A stretch of DNA of 64,000 nucleotides from GAS188 sp963794475 (GCA_963794475.1 CAWCDW010000002.1:806001-870000); one strand, 5' to 3'. Positions 54,050 to 63,415 are shown, counted from the first letter of the stretch. Notes: generated by a model from the sequence alone, not told the origin. Numbers and translations: made by a program.

Positions 54050-56470
54050 CTATCCCCTGAGCGTCGCTCCGTGACGGCGCGACACCTCGGCGACGATCTT
54101 GCCGGACACCGCCTCGATCTCGGCGTCGGTGAGCGTTTTTTCCACCGGCTGCAGCATCACCTCGACAGCGACCGATTTCTTGTCGGCGTCGAGCCCCGCG
54201 CCTTCATAAACGTCGAAGACGACGACATCGGCGATGAGCGTCCGGTCGCTGTTCTGCACCGTCTTCACGATATCGCCGGCCGCGACCGATTTCTCGACCA
54301 CGAAGGCGAAATCGCGCCGCACCGGCTGGAGCTCGGACAAGGCGAGCTTGGCTCTGGCGCGCGTCGCCCTCGACTTCGGCGCGGGCAAGAGATCGAGCGT
54401 GATCTCGAAACCGACGACCGGACCCTTGACGTCGAGAAGCTCGAGCGTCCGCGGATGGAGCTCGCCGAAGGCACCGAGCCCGATCTTCGGGCCGAATTGC
54501 AGCTTCGCCGAGCGCCCCGGATGAAACCAGGGCGGGCCACCGGGGACGACCTGCACGCCGCCCTGTGGAATGGCGAGCGCCTCGAGAAGCGCGAAGGCAT
54601 CGGCCTTGGCGTCGAAGGCATCGGCGGGCGCGCTGCCTGACCAATGCCTGCCGACGCCTGCGCTGCCGGCAAGGCCGCGCCGCACCCCGGAGGCGCGCAT
54701 GGTCTGGCCCGCGGGCTTATCCGAATGGAAAACCTGGCCGACCTCGAAGAGAGCGATGTCCCCCCTTCCCTTGTCGGCATTCTTCTGCGCGGCCCGCAAA
54801 AGCCCCGGCAGCAAGCTCGGGCGCATGTCGGAAAGCTCGGCTGCGATCGGGTTGGCGAGCGCGAGTTCCGGCGCGCCGCCGCCGAAATGCTTGGCTTCCT
54901 CCTTGCCGATGAAGGACCAGGTGACCGCCTCCATCATGCCGCGCGAGGCGAGCGCTCGGCGCGCGAGCGACACGCGCTTTTGCGCGAGCGTGAGCACAGG
55001 CTTCAGCACCGTCGGCTCGAGGCGCGGGAAGGGCGTCGAGGGCACCCGATCGAGCCCGCCGATGCGCGTGATCTCCTCGACGAGATCGGCCTTGCCTTCG
55101 ATGTCCGGCCGCCAAGAGGGCGGGATGACTTTTGCGAAGCGATCTTCCGAGCTGAAGCTGAAGCCAAGCCGGCTCAAGGTCGTGAGCGCGGCGATGTCGT
55201 CGATCTCGAGGCCGGTGAGGCGTTTGGTTTCGTTCAACGGGAAATCGATCGTGCGCCGGTGGTCGGGGATCGCGCCGGCGAGCATGATTTGCGAAGCCTC
55301 CCCGCCGCAAATCTCCAGCACCATGCGGGTCGCGAGCTCGAGCCCCGGAAGCGTGAATGCGGGATCGACGCCGCGTTCGAAACGATAGCGCGCGTCGGTG
55401 TTGATGCCGAGCTTGCGGCCGGTCTCGGCGATATTGAGCGGATCCCAAAGCGCCAATTCGATGAGCACATCGGTCGTCTTCTCGTCGCAGCCCGAGGCCT
55501 CTCCGCCCATGACGCCGCCGATCGATTCGACGCCATGCTCATCGGCGATCACCACCATGCTCTCGTCGAATGAGTAGGTCTTGCCGTCGAGCGCGAGGAG
55601 CGTCTCGCCTTTTACGGCGCGGCGCACGGTGAGCGCGCCCGCGACCTTCTTCGCGTCGAACACATGCAAGGGCCGGCCGCGATCGAAGGTCATGTAATTG
55701 GTGATGTCGACGAGCGCGTTGATCGGACGAAGGCCGATCGCCTTGAGCCTTCGCTGCATGAAGGCGGGCGAGGGACCGCATTTCACGCCGCGCACGAGGC
55801 GAAGCGCGAAAGCCGGGCACAGCTTCGCATCGGCGGGGGCAAAATCGAGACGCACCGGGACGGGACAGGGAAAACCGTCCTCGACCGGGGCGACCGGCGC
55901 CTCCTTGAGCCTGCCGATCCCGGTGGCGGCGAGGTCTCGCGCGATGCCGTGAATGGAGGCGGCGTCCGGCCGGTTCGGCGTGAGGTTAATCTCGATAACC
56001 GCGTCGTCGAGCCCGGCATAGGGAGCGAAGGGCGCGCCGAGCGGCGCGTCTTGCGGCAGGTCGATGATGCCGTCGTGATCGTCGGAAATCTCGAGCTCGG
56101 CCTCCGAGACGAGCATGCCGTTCGATTCGACGCCGCGGATCACGCCCTTGCCGAGCGTGATCTTCTTGCCGGGAATGTAGCTTCCGGGCGGAGAGAATAC
56201 GCCCATCATGCCGGTGCGAGCATTGGGCGCGCCGCAGACGACCTGCACCGGAGAGCCGGCGCCGGTGTCGACGACGCAGACGCGCAGCCGATCGGCGTTC
56301 GGGTGCGGCTTCGCCTCGATGACGCGCGCGATGGTGAAGGGCTTGAGCGCCGCCGCCTGGTCCTCGACCGCCTCGACCTCGAGGCCGACGCGGGTCAGCA
56401 CCGCCACGATCTCATCGAGGGAAGCCTCGGTCTCGAGGTGATCCTTGAGCCAGGACAAGGTGAGCTTCAT
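54050..56470 (-). CDS. pheT: Phenylalanyl-tRNA synthetase beta subunit
   Basis: Non-catalytic beta subunit of the synthetase, 806 residues (normal length). Order: OB-fold tRNA-binding domain about 40-150 (FTIARVIEAKPHPNADRLRVC), B3/B4 editing domain about 210-380, B5 domain about 400-480, catalytic-like domain with VEEITRIGGLDRVPSTPFPR, and the C-terminal ferredoxin-fold anticodon-binding domain about 710-806 (SELQPVRRDFAFVVEKSVAAGD). It works with PheS, encoded more than 53 kb away on the same strand. gapR ends 10 bases upstream, so gapR and pheT are probably cotranscribed. Confidence 0.97.
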   Translation of the reverse strand: MKLTLSWLKDHLETEASLDEIVAVLTRVGLEVEAVEDQAAALKPFTIARVIEAKPHPNADRLRVCVVDTGAGSPVQVVCGAPNARTGMMGVFSPPGSYIPGKKITLGKGVIRGVESNGMLVSEAELEISDDHDGIIDLPQDAPLGAPFAPYAGLDDAVIEINLTPNRPDAASIHGIARDLAATGIGRLKEAPVAPVEDGFPCPVPVRLDFAPADAKLCPAFALRLVRGVKCGPSPAFMQRRLKAIGLRPINALVDITNYMTFDRGRPLHVFDAKKVAGALTVRRAVKGETLLALDGKTYSFDESMVVIADEHGVESIGGVMGGEASGCDEKTTDVLIELALWDPLNIAETGRKLGINTDARYRFERGVDPAFTLPGLELATRMVLEICGGEASQIMLAGAIPDHRRTIDFPLNETKRLTGLEIDDIAALTTLSRLGFSFSSEDRFAKVIPPSWRPDIEGKADLVEEITRIGGLDRVPSTPFPRLEPTVLKPVLTLAQKRVSLARRALASRGMMEAVTWSFIGKEEAKHFGGGAPELALANPIAAELSDMRPSLLPGLLRAAQKNADKGRGDIALFEVGQVFHSDKPAGQTMRASGVRRGLAGSAGVGRHWSGSAPADAFDAKADAFALLEALAIPQGGVQVVPGGPPWFHPGRSAKLQFGPKIGLGAFGELHPRTLELLDVKGPVVGFEITLDLLPAPKSRATRARAKLALSELQPVRRDFAFVVEKSVAAGDIVKTVQNSDRTLIADVVVFDVYEGAGLDADKKSVAVEVMLQPVEKTLTDAEIEAVSGKIVAEVSRRHGATLRG

Positions 56471-56480
56471 CGGGACGCCT

Positions 56481-56723
56481 TCAGCCCATCATGCCGAGCG
56501 CCTGGAGGTAGAGATCGAGGATCTCCTCCTCCTCGCGCCGTTCGGCGACGTCGCGCTTGCGCAAGGCCACGACCTTGCGCAGGATCTTGGCGTCGAAGCC
56601 CTGGGCTTTGGCTTCCGCATAAACCTCTTTCACGTCGCCCGCGATCGAGGCTTTCTCTTCCTCCAACCGCTCGATCCGCTCGACGAAGGCTTTGAGCAGA
56701 TCAGGCGCAACAGCATCGGACAT
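56481..56723 (-). CDS. gapR: GapR family DNA-binding protein (DUF2312)
   Basis: Nucleoid protein of 80 residues that binds overtwisted DNA and helps topoisomerases ahead of the replication fork; the family is largely restricted to alphaproteobacteria. Seen: coiled-coil start LLKAFVERIERLEEEKASIAG followed by DVKEVYAEAKAQGFDAKILR, the DNA-contacting region, and the final helix with VVALRKRDVAERREEEEILD. These match the established GapR sequence pattern closely. Its stop lies 10 bases before pheT. Confidence 0.93.
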   Translation of the reverse strand: MSDAVAPDLLKAFVERIERLEEEKASIAGDVKEVYAEAKAQGFDAKILRKVVALRKRDVAERREEEEILDLYLQALGMMG

Positions 56724-56831
56724 CTCGGCGGCTCTCCTCGAAAATGGGCGTGACGCAGTTGCACACCCCGCCCGCCGCGGTCAACGCCTCATTCGCTCAA
56801 GGAGTGGTCGGTCTTGCGGCGAGCTCTTCGC

Positions 56832-57023
56832 TCACTCGCAGGAATGAGGCTGGGCGGCGTGGTACCAGGGGTTGGTCCAGCCGCCGCAATTCCCGCATCC
56901 GCTGAGCAAGAAGCCGAGCGCGACGACCGCCAGGGCCGCCCGCACCCTCCTTGCTCGCAAGATGCCGGATCTGGCGCGCCGAAATGACGCGCCTCGCGCC
57001 TGAGCCATTGCGTGAGCCTCCAT
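56832..57023 (-). CDS. Small lipoprotein
   Basis: Up to 63 residues from the ATG at 57023, with an internal ATG at 57008 (MAQARGASF) as the alternative. Basic N terminus, hydrophobic core ALAVVALGFLLSGC with lipobox LSGC, and a short mature part GNCGGWTNPWYHAAQPHSCE that contains three Cys. It is probably anchored to the outer membrane. The function is unknown. It is divergent from the M24-like gene. Confidence 0.6.
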   Translation of the reverse strand: MEAHAMAQARGASFRRARSGILRARRVRAALAVVALGFLLSGCGNCGGWTNPWYHAAQPHSCE

Positions 57024-57222
57024 GCTCGAGCCGCCCGAAGTTCAAATCACTTTACATCTTACCCGCGCGAGCGGGGAGAAACCACTGCGCGTCCGCAACC
57101 GCAAGCTTTTTTGGAAAGCAAGAGCCCCGCATCGGAACACCGGGACTGTCTCGAACCGCTCCAAAGGGGTAGAAATCGCGGAAAGTGACGTCGAGACTCG
57201 TCCGGCGGAGGGAGCAGCTTTC

Positions 57223-58374
57223 ATGGCTTTGCATTTCGCTCAAACCGAATTCGCGCAAAGGCTCGGGCGGCTGCAAGCCGCGATGCGGGCCAATCGCCTC
57301 GACGCCATGTTCCTCTTTTCCCAGGAGAGCCTCTATTGGCTCACGGGATACGACACCTTCGGCTTCTGCTTCTTTCAATGCCTCGTCGTGAAGCTCGACG
57401 GACGCATGGCGCTCCTCACCCGCTCGGCGGATTTGCGCCAGGCAGGTCGGACCTCGCTCATCGAGGATATCCGCATCTGGAAAGACGCGAAGGACGCCGA
57501 GCCTGCCGTCGAGCTGAAGGCGCTCGCGCAAGAGCTCGGCCTTTCGGGCAAGCGCATCGGCGCCGAATACGAGACGCAGGGCCTCACGCACCGAAACGGC
57601 AAGCGCCTCGAAGCGCAATTCGCGGGCTTCGCCGCGCTCGAGGACGCCTCGACCCTCGTGCCCGCGTTGCGGGCCGTGAAGTCGCCGGCCGAGATCGCTT
57701 TTGTGCGCCGGGCGGCCGAGCTTTCGGATGCCGCCGACACGGCCGCGGTCGCGCATCTGCGAGGCGGGGTCGATGAAGGCGAGATCCTCGCCGCCATGCA
57801 TGACGCGATCTTTCGGGCAGGCGGCGACTATCCGGCCAATGAGTTCATCATCGGCTCGGGAGAGGACGCCCTCCTGTGCCGCTACAAATCGGGGCGGCGC
57901 CGGCTCGATGCGCAAGATCAGCTCACGCTCGAATTCGCCGGCACTTGGCGCCATTACCACGCGGCGGCGATGCGCACCCATGTCGTGGGCGCGCCGCGCG
58001 CCTTGCATCTTCCCTATCACGCGGCCGCGCGGGAGGCGCTGCTGGCCTGCGAAGCGGAGCTGCGGCCCGGACGAACGGCGGGCGACGTGTTCGCGGCGCA
58101 TGCGCGCATCCTCGACCGGCACGGCCTCTCGGCCCATCGGCTGAACGCGTGCGGCTATTCGCTCGGCGCTAAATTCACCCCCTCCTGGATGGACCCGCCC
58201 ATGTTTTTTGAGGGAAATGATTTCGTGCTCGTGCCGGGCATGAGCATGTTTCTTCACATGATCTTGATGGATTCCGCGAGCGCGACCGCGATGTGCCTCG
58301 GCCGCACCTCGCTTATCGGCGATATCACTTCAGAGCCGATCAACGCCAAGAGCCTCGACCTCGTGATCCGTTGA
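57223..58374 (+). CDS. M24 (Xaa-Pro aminopeptidase/creatinase) family protein lacking metal ligands
   Basis: Protein of 383 residues with the creatinase N-terminal domain (about 10-140; SQESLYWLTGYDTFGFCFFQ) and a pita-bread C-terminal domain. The ATG at 57223 is preceded by GGAGGGAGC. In aminopeptidases two Asp, one His and two Glu bind metal; here the relevant segments read LTLEFAGTWRHYHAAAMRT, CGYSLGAKFTPSWMDPPMF and LVPGMSMFLHMILMD, so the Asp, His and first Glu positions are changed. It is thus more like metal-free creatinase/ectoine-hydrolase-type relatives (e.g. DoeA) than peptidases; its substrate is open. A lipoprotein gene follows on the same strand. Confidence 0.85.
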   Translation: MALHFAQTEFAQRLGRLQAAMRANRLDAMFLFSQESLYWLTGYDTFGFCFFQCLVVKLDGRMALLTRSADLRQAGRTSLIEDIRIWKDAKDAEPAVELKALAQELGLSGKRIGAEYETQGLTHRNGKRLEAQFAGFAALEDASTLVPALRAVKSPAEIAFVRRAAELSDAADTAAVAHLRGGVDEGEILAAMHDAIFRAGGDYPANEFIIGSGEDALLCRYKSGRRRLDAQDQLTLEFAGTWRHYHAAAMRTHVVGAPRALHLPYHAAAREALLACEAELRPGRTAGDVFAAHARILDRHGLSAHRLNACGYSLGAKFTPSWMDPPMFFEGNDFVLVPGMSMFLHMILMDSASATAMCLGRTSLIGDITSEPINAKSLDLVIR

Positions 58375-58424
58375 GGCTATGCTTCCGCGGTCCTGCCGAT
58401 TCAAAAGTGCAGGCGGAGGCGGCG

Positions 58425-59051
58425 ATGACATGCGTAAGGACCGTCCGGCGAGGCCGGATGGGGGGCGTTGATTGTTCAAAGGCGCGGTGGATCGCGGCGC
58501 TCATCGCGCTTTTTGGCCTCGGCGCGTGTCAGGACGTGGGATTCGAGGCCTCCGTGCCGGCGCGCGTGGCGCCCGGCGTGCCAATCGCTGTCGAGGCGAT
58601 CGAGGGGCCGCCGGCCGAGGTCACCGGCGCCTTGAACGCGGCGCTCGTGCAAGCCGCCGCCGATCATCAGGTTTCGCTGGTCGATGACGCACAGGCGCCG
58701 CGCTTTCGCGTCAAAGGCTATGTGACGGCGGGTGTGGCGCCGGACGGCAAGACCGAGCTTGCCTATGTCTGGGACGTTTTCGATGCGTCGAACCGGCGCG
58801 CCCAGCGCGTCACGGGCATGGAGGAGACGGCCGGTGATCCGGCCGATCCTTGGGCACGGCTCGATGACAAGGCGCTGAGGCGCATCGCCGGCAAAAGCAT
58901 GGACGGGATCGCCGATTTCCTCGCGAACGCGCCGTCATCGCCCGCCAACGTCGCGACGAAGGTCACGCCGCATGCCGTGACCGCGGGCGCCGCGACCGGC
59001 GCCGCCGTCGGCGCGGGCGCGAAACCGCTCGGATTTGCCGCGTCGGAGTAA
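58425..59051 (+). CDS. Lipoprotein, unknown function
   Basis: About 208 residues from the ATG at 58425, or 197 from the ATG at 58458. Signal peptide with lipobox: ARWIAALIALFGLGACQDVG, lipidated Cys in LGAC. The mature part has a globular domain (VPIAVEAIEGPPAEVTGALN, FRVKGYVTAGVAPDGKTELAY, VWDVFDASNRRAQRVTGME) and a C-terminal Ala/Gly-rich tail (TAGAATGAAVGAG). The pattern resembles small proteobacterial lipoproteins with a DUF-type fold that read out beta-strand pairs; I do not know its role. Confidence 0.7.
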   Translation: MTCVRTVRRGRMGGVDCSKARWIAALIALFGLGACQDVGFEASVPARVAPGVPIAVEAIEGPPAEVTGALNAALVQAAADHQVSLVDDAQAPRFRVKGYVTAGVAPDGKTELAYVWDVFDASNRRAQRVTGMEETAGDPADPWARLDDKALRRIAGKSMDGIADFLANAPSSPANVATKVTPHAVTAGAATGAAVGAGAKPLGFAASE

Positions 59052-59085
59052 GCGGTCAGCCGCGAGCACGCTTGCGCCGGGCGCC

Positions 59086-59257
59086 CCCTCCCCCCACGAA
59101 GTGGTGGGGAGGGTACGGGTGGGGGGCAAAGCCGCTTCGACAACGACGATCATTGGCCTCACACGACGCTGGCGCGTGTAAGGCGCCCCCCGCGCGTATC
59201 TCGCCCGCCCCCCACCCGTACCCTCCCCGCCGCGACATTCGTCGCGGGGAGAGGGGG
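59086..59257. repeat. Dispersed palindromic repeat, family B (inverted pair)
   Basis: Left unit 59086-59127 and right unit 59207-59257 have the same design as 51980-52154: a CCCTCCCC/GGGGAGGG stem around CACGAAGTGGTG, then GGGTGGGGGGC, and the reverse layout with GTCGCGGGG at the right end. The first 29 bases equal those at 51980-52008. Confidence 0.88.
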
Positions 59258-59292
59258 CATGAGCGCTGGCCCGTTTTCTAAACTCTAGACGC

Positions 59293-60618
59293 TCACTGGC
59301 GGATGTAATGAAGCTCGCGGAACTTGCATCTGAAAGCGGTGACGTCCGCCGCCACCTTTGCCTCGTCCTCGTTGCCGACGAGAGCGCGCTGGATGAGCGC
59401 GGCAAGCTCCGGCATATGTTCAGGACCCATCCCCCATCGCACGATCTCGGGCGTGCCGAAACGCAGCCCGTTCATGTCGTTCTCGACCTCGGGAAGCGGC
59501 AAGCCGATGCCGCAGGCGAGGATATGAGCGCGACGCAGCTTGCGTGAAGCCGCTTGGCCGCCACCGAAGCGCTCGGCCTCGAGCGCGAATTGATGCGATG
59601 TCGTGAAGCCGCGCTCGCGCGCGTGAACCGGCAAGCCGCGTTCGGCAAGGCTTCTTGCGAGCGCCGAAGCGGTCTTGGCCATCATCGCCGCATAGGCTTT
59701 GCCGTGCTCTCGCCAATCGAGAAGCGTGATCGCGAGCGAGGCTGATTTCGCGGCGTCGAAATTGGCGGTGAGGCCAGGGAAGGCGATCCCGTCGAGCCTT
59801 TTCGCGAGGTCGGGCTCATTCGTCACGATGAGGCCGGAAGGTGGGCCGCCGAGGCTCTTATAGGTGCTCATGGTCATGAGATGCGCACCTTCCTCGAGCG
59901 GCTGTTGCCAGGCACGGCCCGCGATCATTCCCGACATATGCGCCGCGTCGAACAAAAGCCTCGCGCCGACCTCGTCCGCGACCTTGCGCAAGGCGCCGAT
60001 CGGATGCGGGAAAAGATTGAGGCTGCAGCCGATGGTAATGAGGGAGGGCTTCAGGGCGCGAGCTTGTTCCGCGAGCTTTTCGACGTCGACAGTATAGCCC
60101 AAGCCGTCGACCGGGGCGGAATGAATGTCGAGGCCGTAAAGCCCGGCCGCGCCGGGCGCGTGATGCGTGATGTGGCCGCCGATGCTCGCGGGCGGCACGA
60201 TGATGCGGTCGCCGGGCTTCGCGGTCGCCATGAAGGCGTAGAGATTGGCCATGGCGCCGGAGGCCACGCGGATTTCCGCGAATCTCGCGCCGAAGACTTC
60301 CGCCGCGAGCTCGGCCGCGATCACCTCGATCTTCTCGATCGCTTCGAGGCCCATCTCGTATTTATCGCCGGGATAGCCGAGCGAGGGCCGCGAGCCGAGA
60401 CCGGAGCCGAGCGCGGCCTCGGCCTTCGGGTTCATCACATTGGTCGCGGGATTGAGGTTGACGCACTCATCCTCATGAATGCGCCGGTTCTCGTCGATGA
60501 GCGTGTGGATATGCGCATCGACCTTGTCGGCGCGCTCGCGGCTCGTCGCGTCGGCGATCCCGAGAACATAATCCTCGATCGGATCCGGCACCCATTTTCG
60601 GCGCGCGAGCGCGGTCAT
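59293..60618 (-). CDS. Serine hydroxymethyltransferase-like PLP enzyme
   Basis: PLP fold type I enzyme of 441 residues in the SHMT family. Seen: NLNPATNVMNPKAEAALGSGL then SRPSLGYPGDKYEMGLEAIE (substrate Glu region), SGAMANLYAFMATAKPGDRI, LLFDAAHMSGMIAGRAW with the cofactor Asp224, and PLP Lys254 in MTMSTYKSLGGPPSG. The Lys loop reads STYK where canonical GlyA has TTTTHK, and the N terminus is longer, so it is a divergent relative, perhaps an alpha-methylserine or beta-hydroxy-amino-acid aldolase. The gene upstream encodes a formyl-THF hydrolase-like enzyme, 125 bases away on the same strand, suggesting a folate-linked role. Confidence 0.85.
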   Translation of the reverse strand: MTALARRKWVPDPIEDYVLGIADATSRERADKVDAHIHTLIDENRRIHEDECVNLNPATNVMNPKAEAALGSGLGSRPSLGYPGDKYEMGLEAIEKIEVIAAELAAEVFGARFAEIRVASGAMANLYAFMATAKPGDRIIVPPASIGGHITHHAPGAAGLYGLDIHSAPVDGLGYTVDVEKLAEQARALKPSLITIGCSLNLFPHPIGALRKVADEVGARLLFDAAHMSGMIAGRAWQQPLEEGAHLMTMSTYKSLGGPPSGLIVTNEPDLAKRLDGIAFPGLTANFDAAKSASLAITLLDWREHGKAYAAMMAKTASALARSLAERGLPVHARERGFTTSHQFALEAERFGGGQAASRKLRRAHILACGIGLPLPEVENDMNGLRFGTPEIVRWGMGPEHMPELAALIQRALVGNEDEAKVAADVTAFRCKFRELHYIRQ

Positions 60619-60743
60619 GATGTCCTCTTCTGTGACGAGAGCTCAATCTCGTTTTACAAGGAAGAGGCGCCCGTTCCATCCTTTTTGTTCAGCGACGGAG
60701 GGAGGCGACCAGCCCTCAATGCCTTCAATCCTACCCCTCAGGC

Positions 60744-61673
60744 TCACCCCAATCGAATGCCGACCGCAAGGCCCGAAGCGCTCGCCCATTCGCCGGCCTT
60801 CGCCTTGGCGCCGTCGGCGGGCTTGACGCGCAGCGCCTTGATGCGCCCGTCGGCGCAAACCACGGTGAATCCTTCCGCGTCGATCTCGACGATCTCGCCC
60901 ATCTTGCCGCCGATGCCTTTCGGCGATTTCGCCGGGAGCGGCTTCGCCTCGAGGATTTGCAACGCCTGATCGCCAAGCTTTGTCCACGCGCCGGGCGCGG
61001 GATTGCAGCCGCGGATGAGGTTGTGGATCTGCCGCCAGGGCTTGCCCCAGTCGATGCGCGCATTGTCCGCGCCACATCGTCCCTCATAAGTCGCGAGCGC
61101 CTCATCCTGCTTCAGCCGTGGCGCCTTGCCGGCTTTCACGAGATCGACGGCCTCGAGCATCGCCTCGACCCCCATCGGGAAGAGGCGATCGAAATAGACG
61201 GAACCCAGCAAATCCTCAGGGCTGATCGGCGTCTTTTTCTGCAAGAGCACATCGCCCGTGTCGAGACCATTGTCGGGCCAAAAGATCGAGAGGCCGGTCT
61301 CATCGTCACCGTTGATGATCGGCCAGTTGATCGCGCTCGGGCCGCGATATCGGGGCAGAAGAGAGGGGTGGTATTGGATTGAGCCATGCGTCGGGATGTT
61401 CAGGAATTCCTCGGGCACGAAGAGGGTGACGAAGGCCATGACCTGAAGGTCGGGCGCCAATTTCCTGAACTCATCCCAGACTTCGGGCTTGCGATACGAG
61501 GCCGGCTGAAACACCGGGAGCTTCAAAGCGAGCGCCGCCTCCTTCAACGGATCGGGTTTCGCGCCGGGCTTCTCCGGCGCGACATAGACGCCGACGACCG
61601 TCTCGCCGCGCGCGGTGAGCGCTTCGAGCACCGCCTTGCCGAAAGCCTGCTGGCCGTGAACCACGATGCGCAT
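60744..61673 (-). CDS. Formyltransferase family protein, 10-formyl-THF hydrolase-like
   Basis: Enzyme of 309 residues made of an N-terminal formyltransferase (Rossmann) domain and a C-terminal OB-like domain, like the N-terminal half of 10-formyltetrahydrofolate dehydrogenase and Fmt. Seen: GSIQYHPSLLPRYRGPSAINW with catalytic His102, and GLDTGDVLLQ with catalytic Asp138; the Tyr before the His (Fmt has a V/A residue and Asn) matches the FDH hydrolase group. It would cleave or transfer the formyl group of 10-formyl-THF. First gene of a pair with the SHMT-like enzyme. Confidence 0.88.
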   Translation of the reverse strand: MRIVVHGQQAFGKAVLEALTARGETVVGVYVAPEKPGAKPDPLKEAALALKLPVFQPASYRKPEVWDEFRKLAPDLQVMAFVTLFVPEEFLNIPTHGSIQYHPSLLPRYRGPSAINWPIINGDDETGLSIFWPDNGLDTGDVLLQKKTPISPEDLLGSVYFDRLFPMGVEAMLEAVDLVKAGKAPRLKQDEALATYEGRCGADNARIDWGKPWRQIHNLIRGCNPAPGAWTKLGDQALQILEAKPLPAKSPKGIGGKMGEIVEIDAEGFTVVCADGRIKALRVKPADGAKAKAGEWASASGLAVGIRLG

Positions 61674-61816
61674 TCGTCAAACGCCTTCCATGAAGGTTGC
61701 AAAGGAGGAACCGCGTTAGCGCGCTTTGCGGCCAAGGGAAATCCGAGATCTTTTCCTACGCGATGGTGGCCGGTTGGAAAAGCGGTTGCCGAGCGCGAGG
61801 CCCGCCTGGCGAAACC

Positions 61817-63415
61817 TTAATAGGCGAGCGCGGAACCGTCTCGGCGCGTGTCGGAACCGGCGGCGCGCACGCCATTCGGCATGAGCCGCACGGCCTGCAT
61901 GGCGCAAGGGCCTTCGAGATGGCCGACGCGTTTCAACTTGTGACCCTTGCGCTCGAGCGCGCCCAGCACCTCCTCGCCGAAATCACTTTCGATGGTGAGC
62001 GCGCCGTCGCCGTCATGGGGAAAGTTGGCGCTCTGTCCGGATTGGCTGCTCGTCCAGCGCGGGAGCTCGACGGCGGTCTGCGGATCAAAGCCGAGATCGA
62101 GCATCGCGACGAGAACTTGCAGGTTCACCTGCACCTGATTGTCGCCGCCCGGCGTGCCGAGCACACCCCAGAGCGCACCATCCTTGAAGACCATCGGCGC
62201 GTTCATCGTGTGGCGCACGCGCTTGCCCGGCGCGAGGCGGTTCGCATGGCCGGGTGTGAGATGCCAGTAAGCCATTCGGTTGTTCATGAGCACGCCCGTG
62301 TCCCCGGCCGTGACGCCGGAGCCGAAGGCGGAGTTGAGGCTCTGGATGCCCGAGACGGCGTTGCCATGCGCATCGATGACGCAGAAGTAAGTGGTGTCGC
62401 CTTCGGCGGTCTCCATCGCGAGAGGCACATCGGCCGCACGCGCGAGGTCGATCGCCGCGGCATGCGCGCCGATCCGCGCTTCGGACAAGAGAGGCTCCAC
62501 GGGCACCTTTTCGAAACGCGGGTCGGAGCCATGCGCCTCGCGGTCGCGGAAAGCGTGCTTCTTCGCTTCGACGAGAAGGTGCACCCGCTCGGCGGCCGAG
62601 AGCGCCGCGACATCGAAACGCTCGACGATCTTCAGCATCTGGAGAAGGACGAAGCCCGTCGAGTTGGGCGGCGTCTGGCGGATCTCGAAACCACGATAGG
62701 AGACCCCGATCGGCGCCTGCACCTCGGCTTCGAAAGCGGCAAGGTCGCCTTCGCCGAGCAAGGCCCCAGCCTCGGCGAGGCCGCGCGCGAGCCGCGCCGA
62801 GAGGCGGCCGCGATAGAAGCTTGGCGCGCCTTCGCTCGCGATTTCCTCGAGTGTGCGCGCGAGCTCCGGCTGACGAACGAGGCCCGCAAGCTCATGCCCG
62901 AGAAACCGCTTGCGGCTTCGCTCATCGGCGCCAAGGCCGGCCTCGTTCTCGAAAGCAAAATGGCGAAAGGTGTGTGTTGCCGCAAAGCCTTCGCGCGCGA
63001 GCGCGATGGCAGGCATGACCAGATCCGCCCAAGGGAGGCGGCCATGGGCCGCATGCATCGCGAAAATCGCGGCGAGCGAGCCGGGCACCGAGATGCTCAG
63101 CGGGCCGGTCAGCGGGATGCCGGCCCCGTAGCGCGCGAGCGTTGCGGCTCGTGGCGCGGGACCTGTGCCGTTGAACACCTCGGCGCGGCCGCTCTTGGCC
63201 ATGAAAAGATGGTAGAAGCCGTCCCCGCCGAGCCCCGACATCATCGGCTCGCAAACGCCGAGCGCAAGCGAAATCGCGACTGCGGCATCGGCCGCGTTGC
63301 CGCCGGCGCGCAAGATGTCGAGCCCCGCTTGAGCGGCCATCGGGTGATTGGCGCCGACGGCGCCGTTGCGCCCCATGATGAGCGGGCGATGGCTGCGAGG
63401 AGTGGGATACATCAA
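61817..63415 (-). CDS. Gamma-glutamyltransferase family protein (second copy)
   Basis: Ntn hydrolase of 532 residues. Seen: GLDILRAGGNAADAAVAISLAL, SVPGSLAAIFAMHAAHGRLPW, FEIRQTPPNSTGFVLLQML and the processing site before Thr341 in EGDTTYFCVIDAHGN, where the usual Ser after TTxx is Cys. The loop SAFGSGVTAGDTGVLMNNRM corresponds to the substrate region of classical Ggt. No signal peptide is seen. It differs clearly from the copy at 3.2-4.8 kb, so the two are not a recent duplication. It may be an acylase. Divergent from the DUF849 gene, with about 230 bases between them. Confidence 0.88.
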   Translation of the reverse strand: MMYPTPRSHRPLIMGRNGAVGANHPMAAQAGLDILRAGGNAADAAVAISLALGVCEPMMSGLGGDGFYHLFMAKSGRAEVFNGTGPAPRAATLARYGAGIPLTGPLSISVPGSLAAIFAMHAAHGRLPWADLVMPAIALAREGFAATHTFRHFAFENEAGLGADERSRKRFLGHELAGLVRQPELARTLEEIASEGAPSFYRGRLSARLARGLAEAGALLGEGDLAAFEAEVQAPIGVSYRGFEIRQTPPNSTGFVLLQMLKIVERFDVAALSAAERVHLLVEAKKHAFRDREAHGSDPRFEKVPVEPLLSEARIGAHAAAIDLARAADVPLAMETAEGDTTYFCVIDAHGNAVSGIQSLNSAFGSGVTAGDTGVLMNNRMAYWHLTPGHANRLAPGKRVRHTMNAPMVFKDGALWGVLGTPGGDNQVQVNLQVLVAMLDLGFDPQTAVELPRWTSSQSGQSANFPHDGDGALTIESDFGEEVLGALERKGHKLKRVGHLEGPCAMQAVRLMPNGVRAAGSDTRRDGSALAY

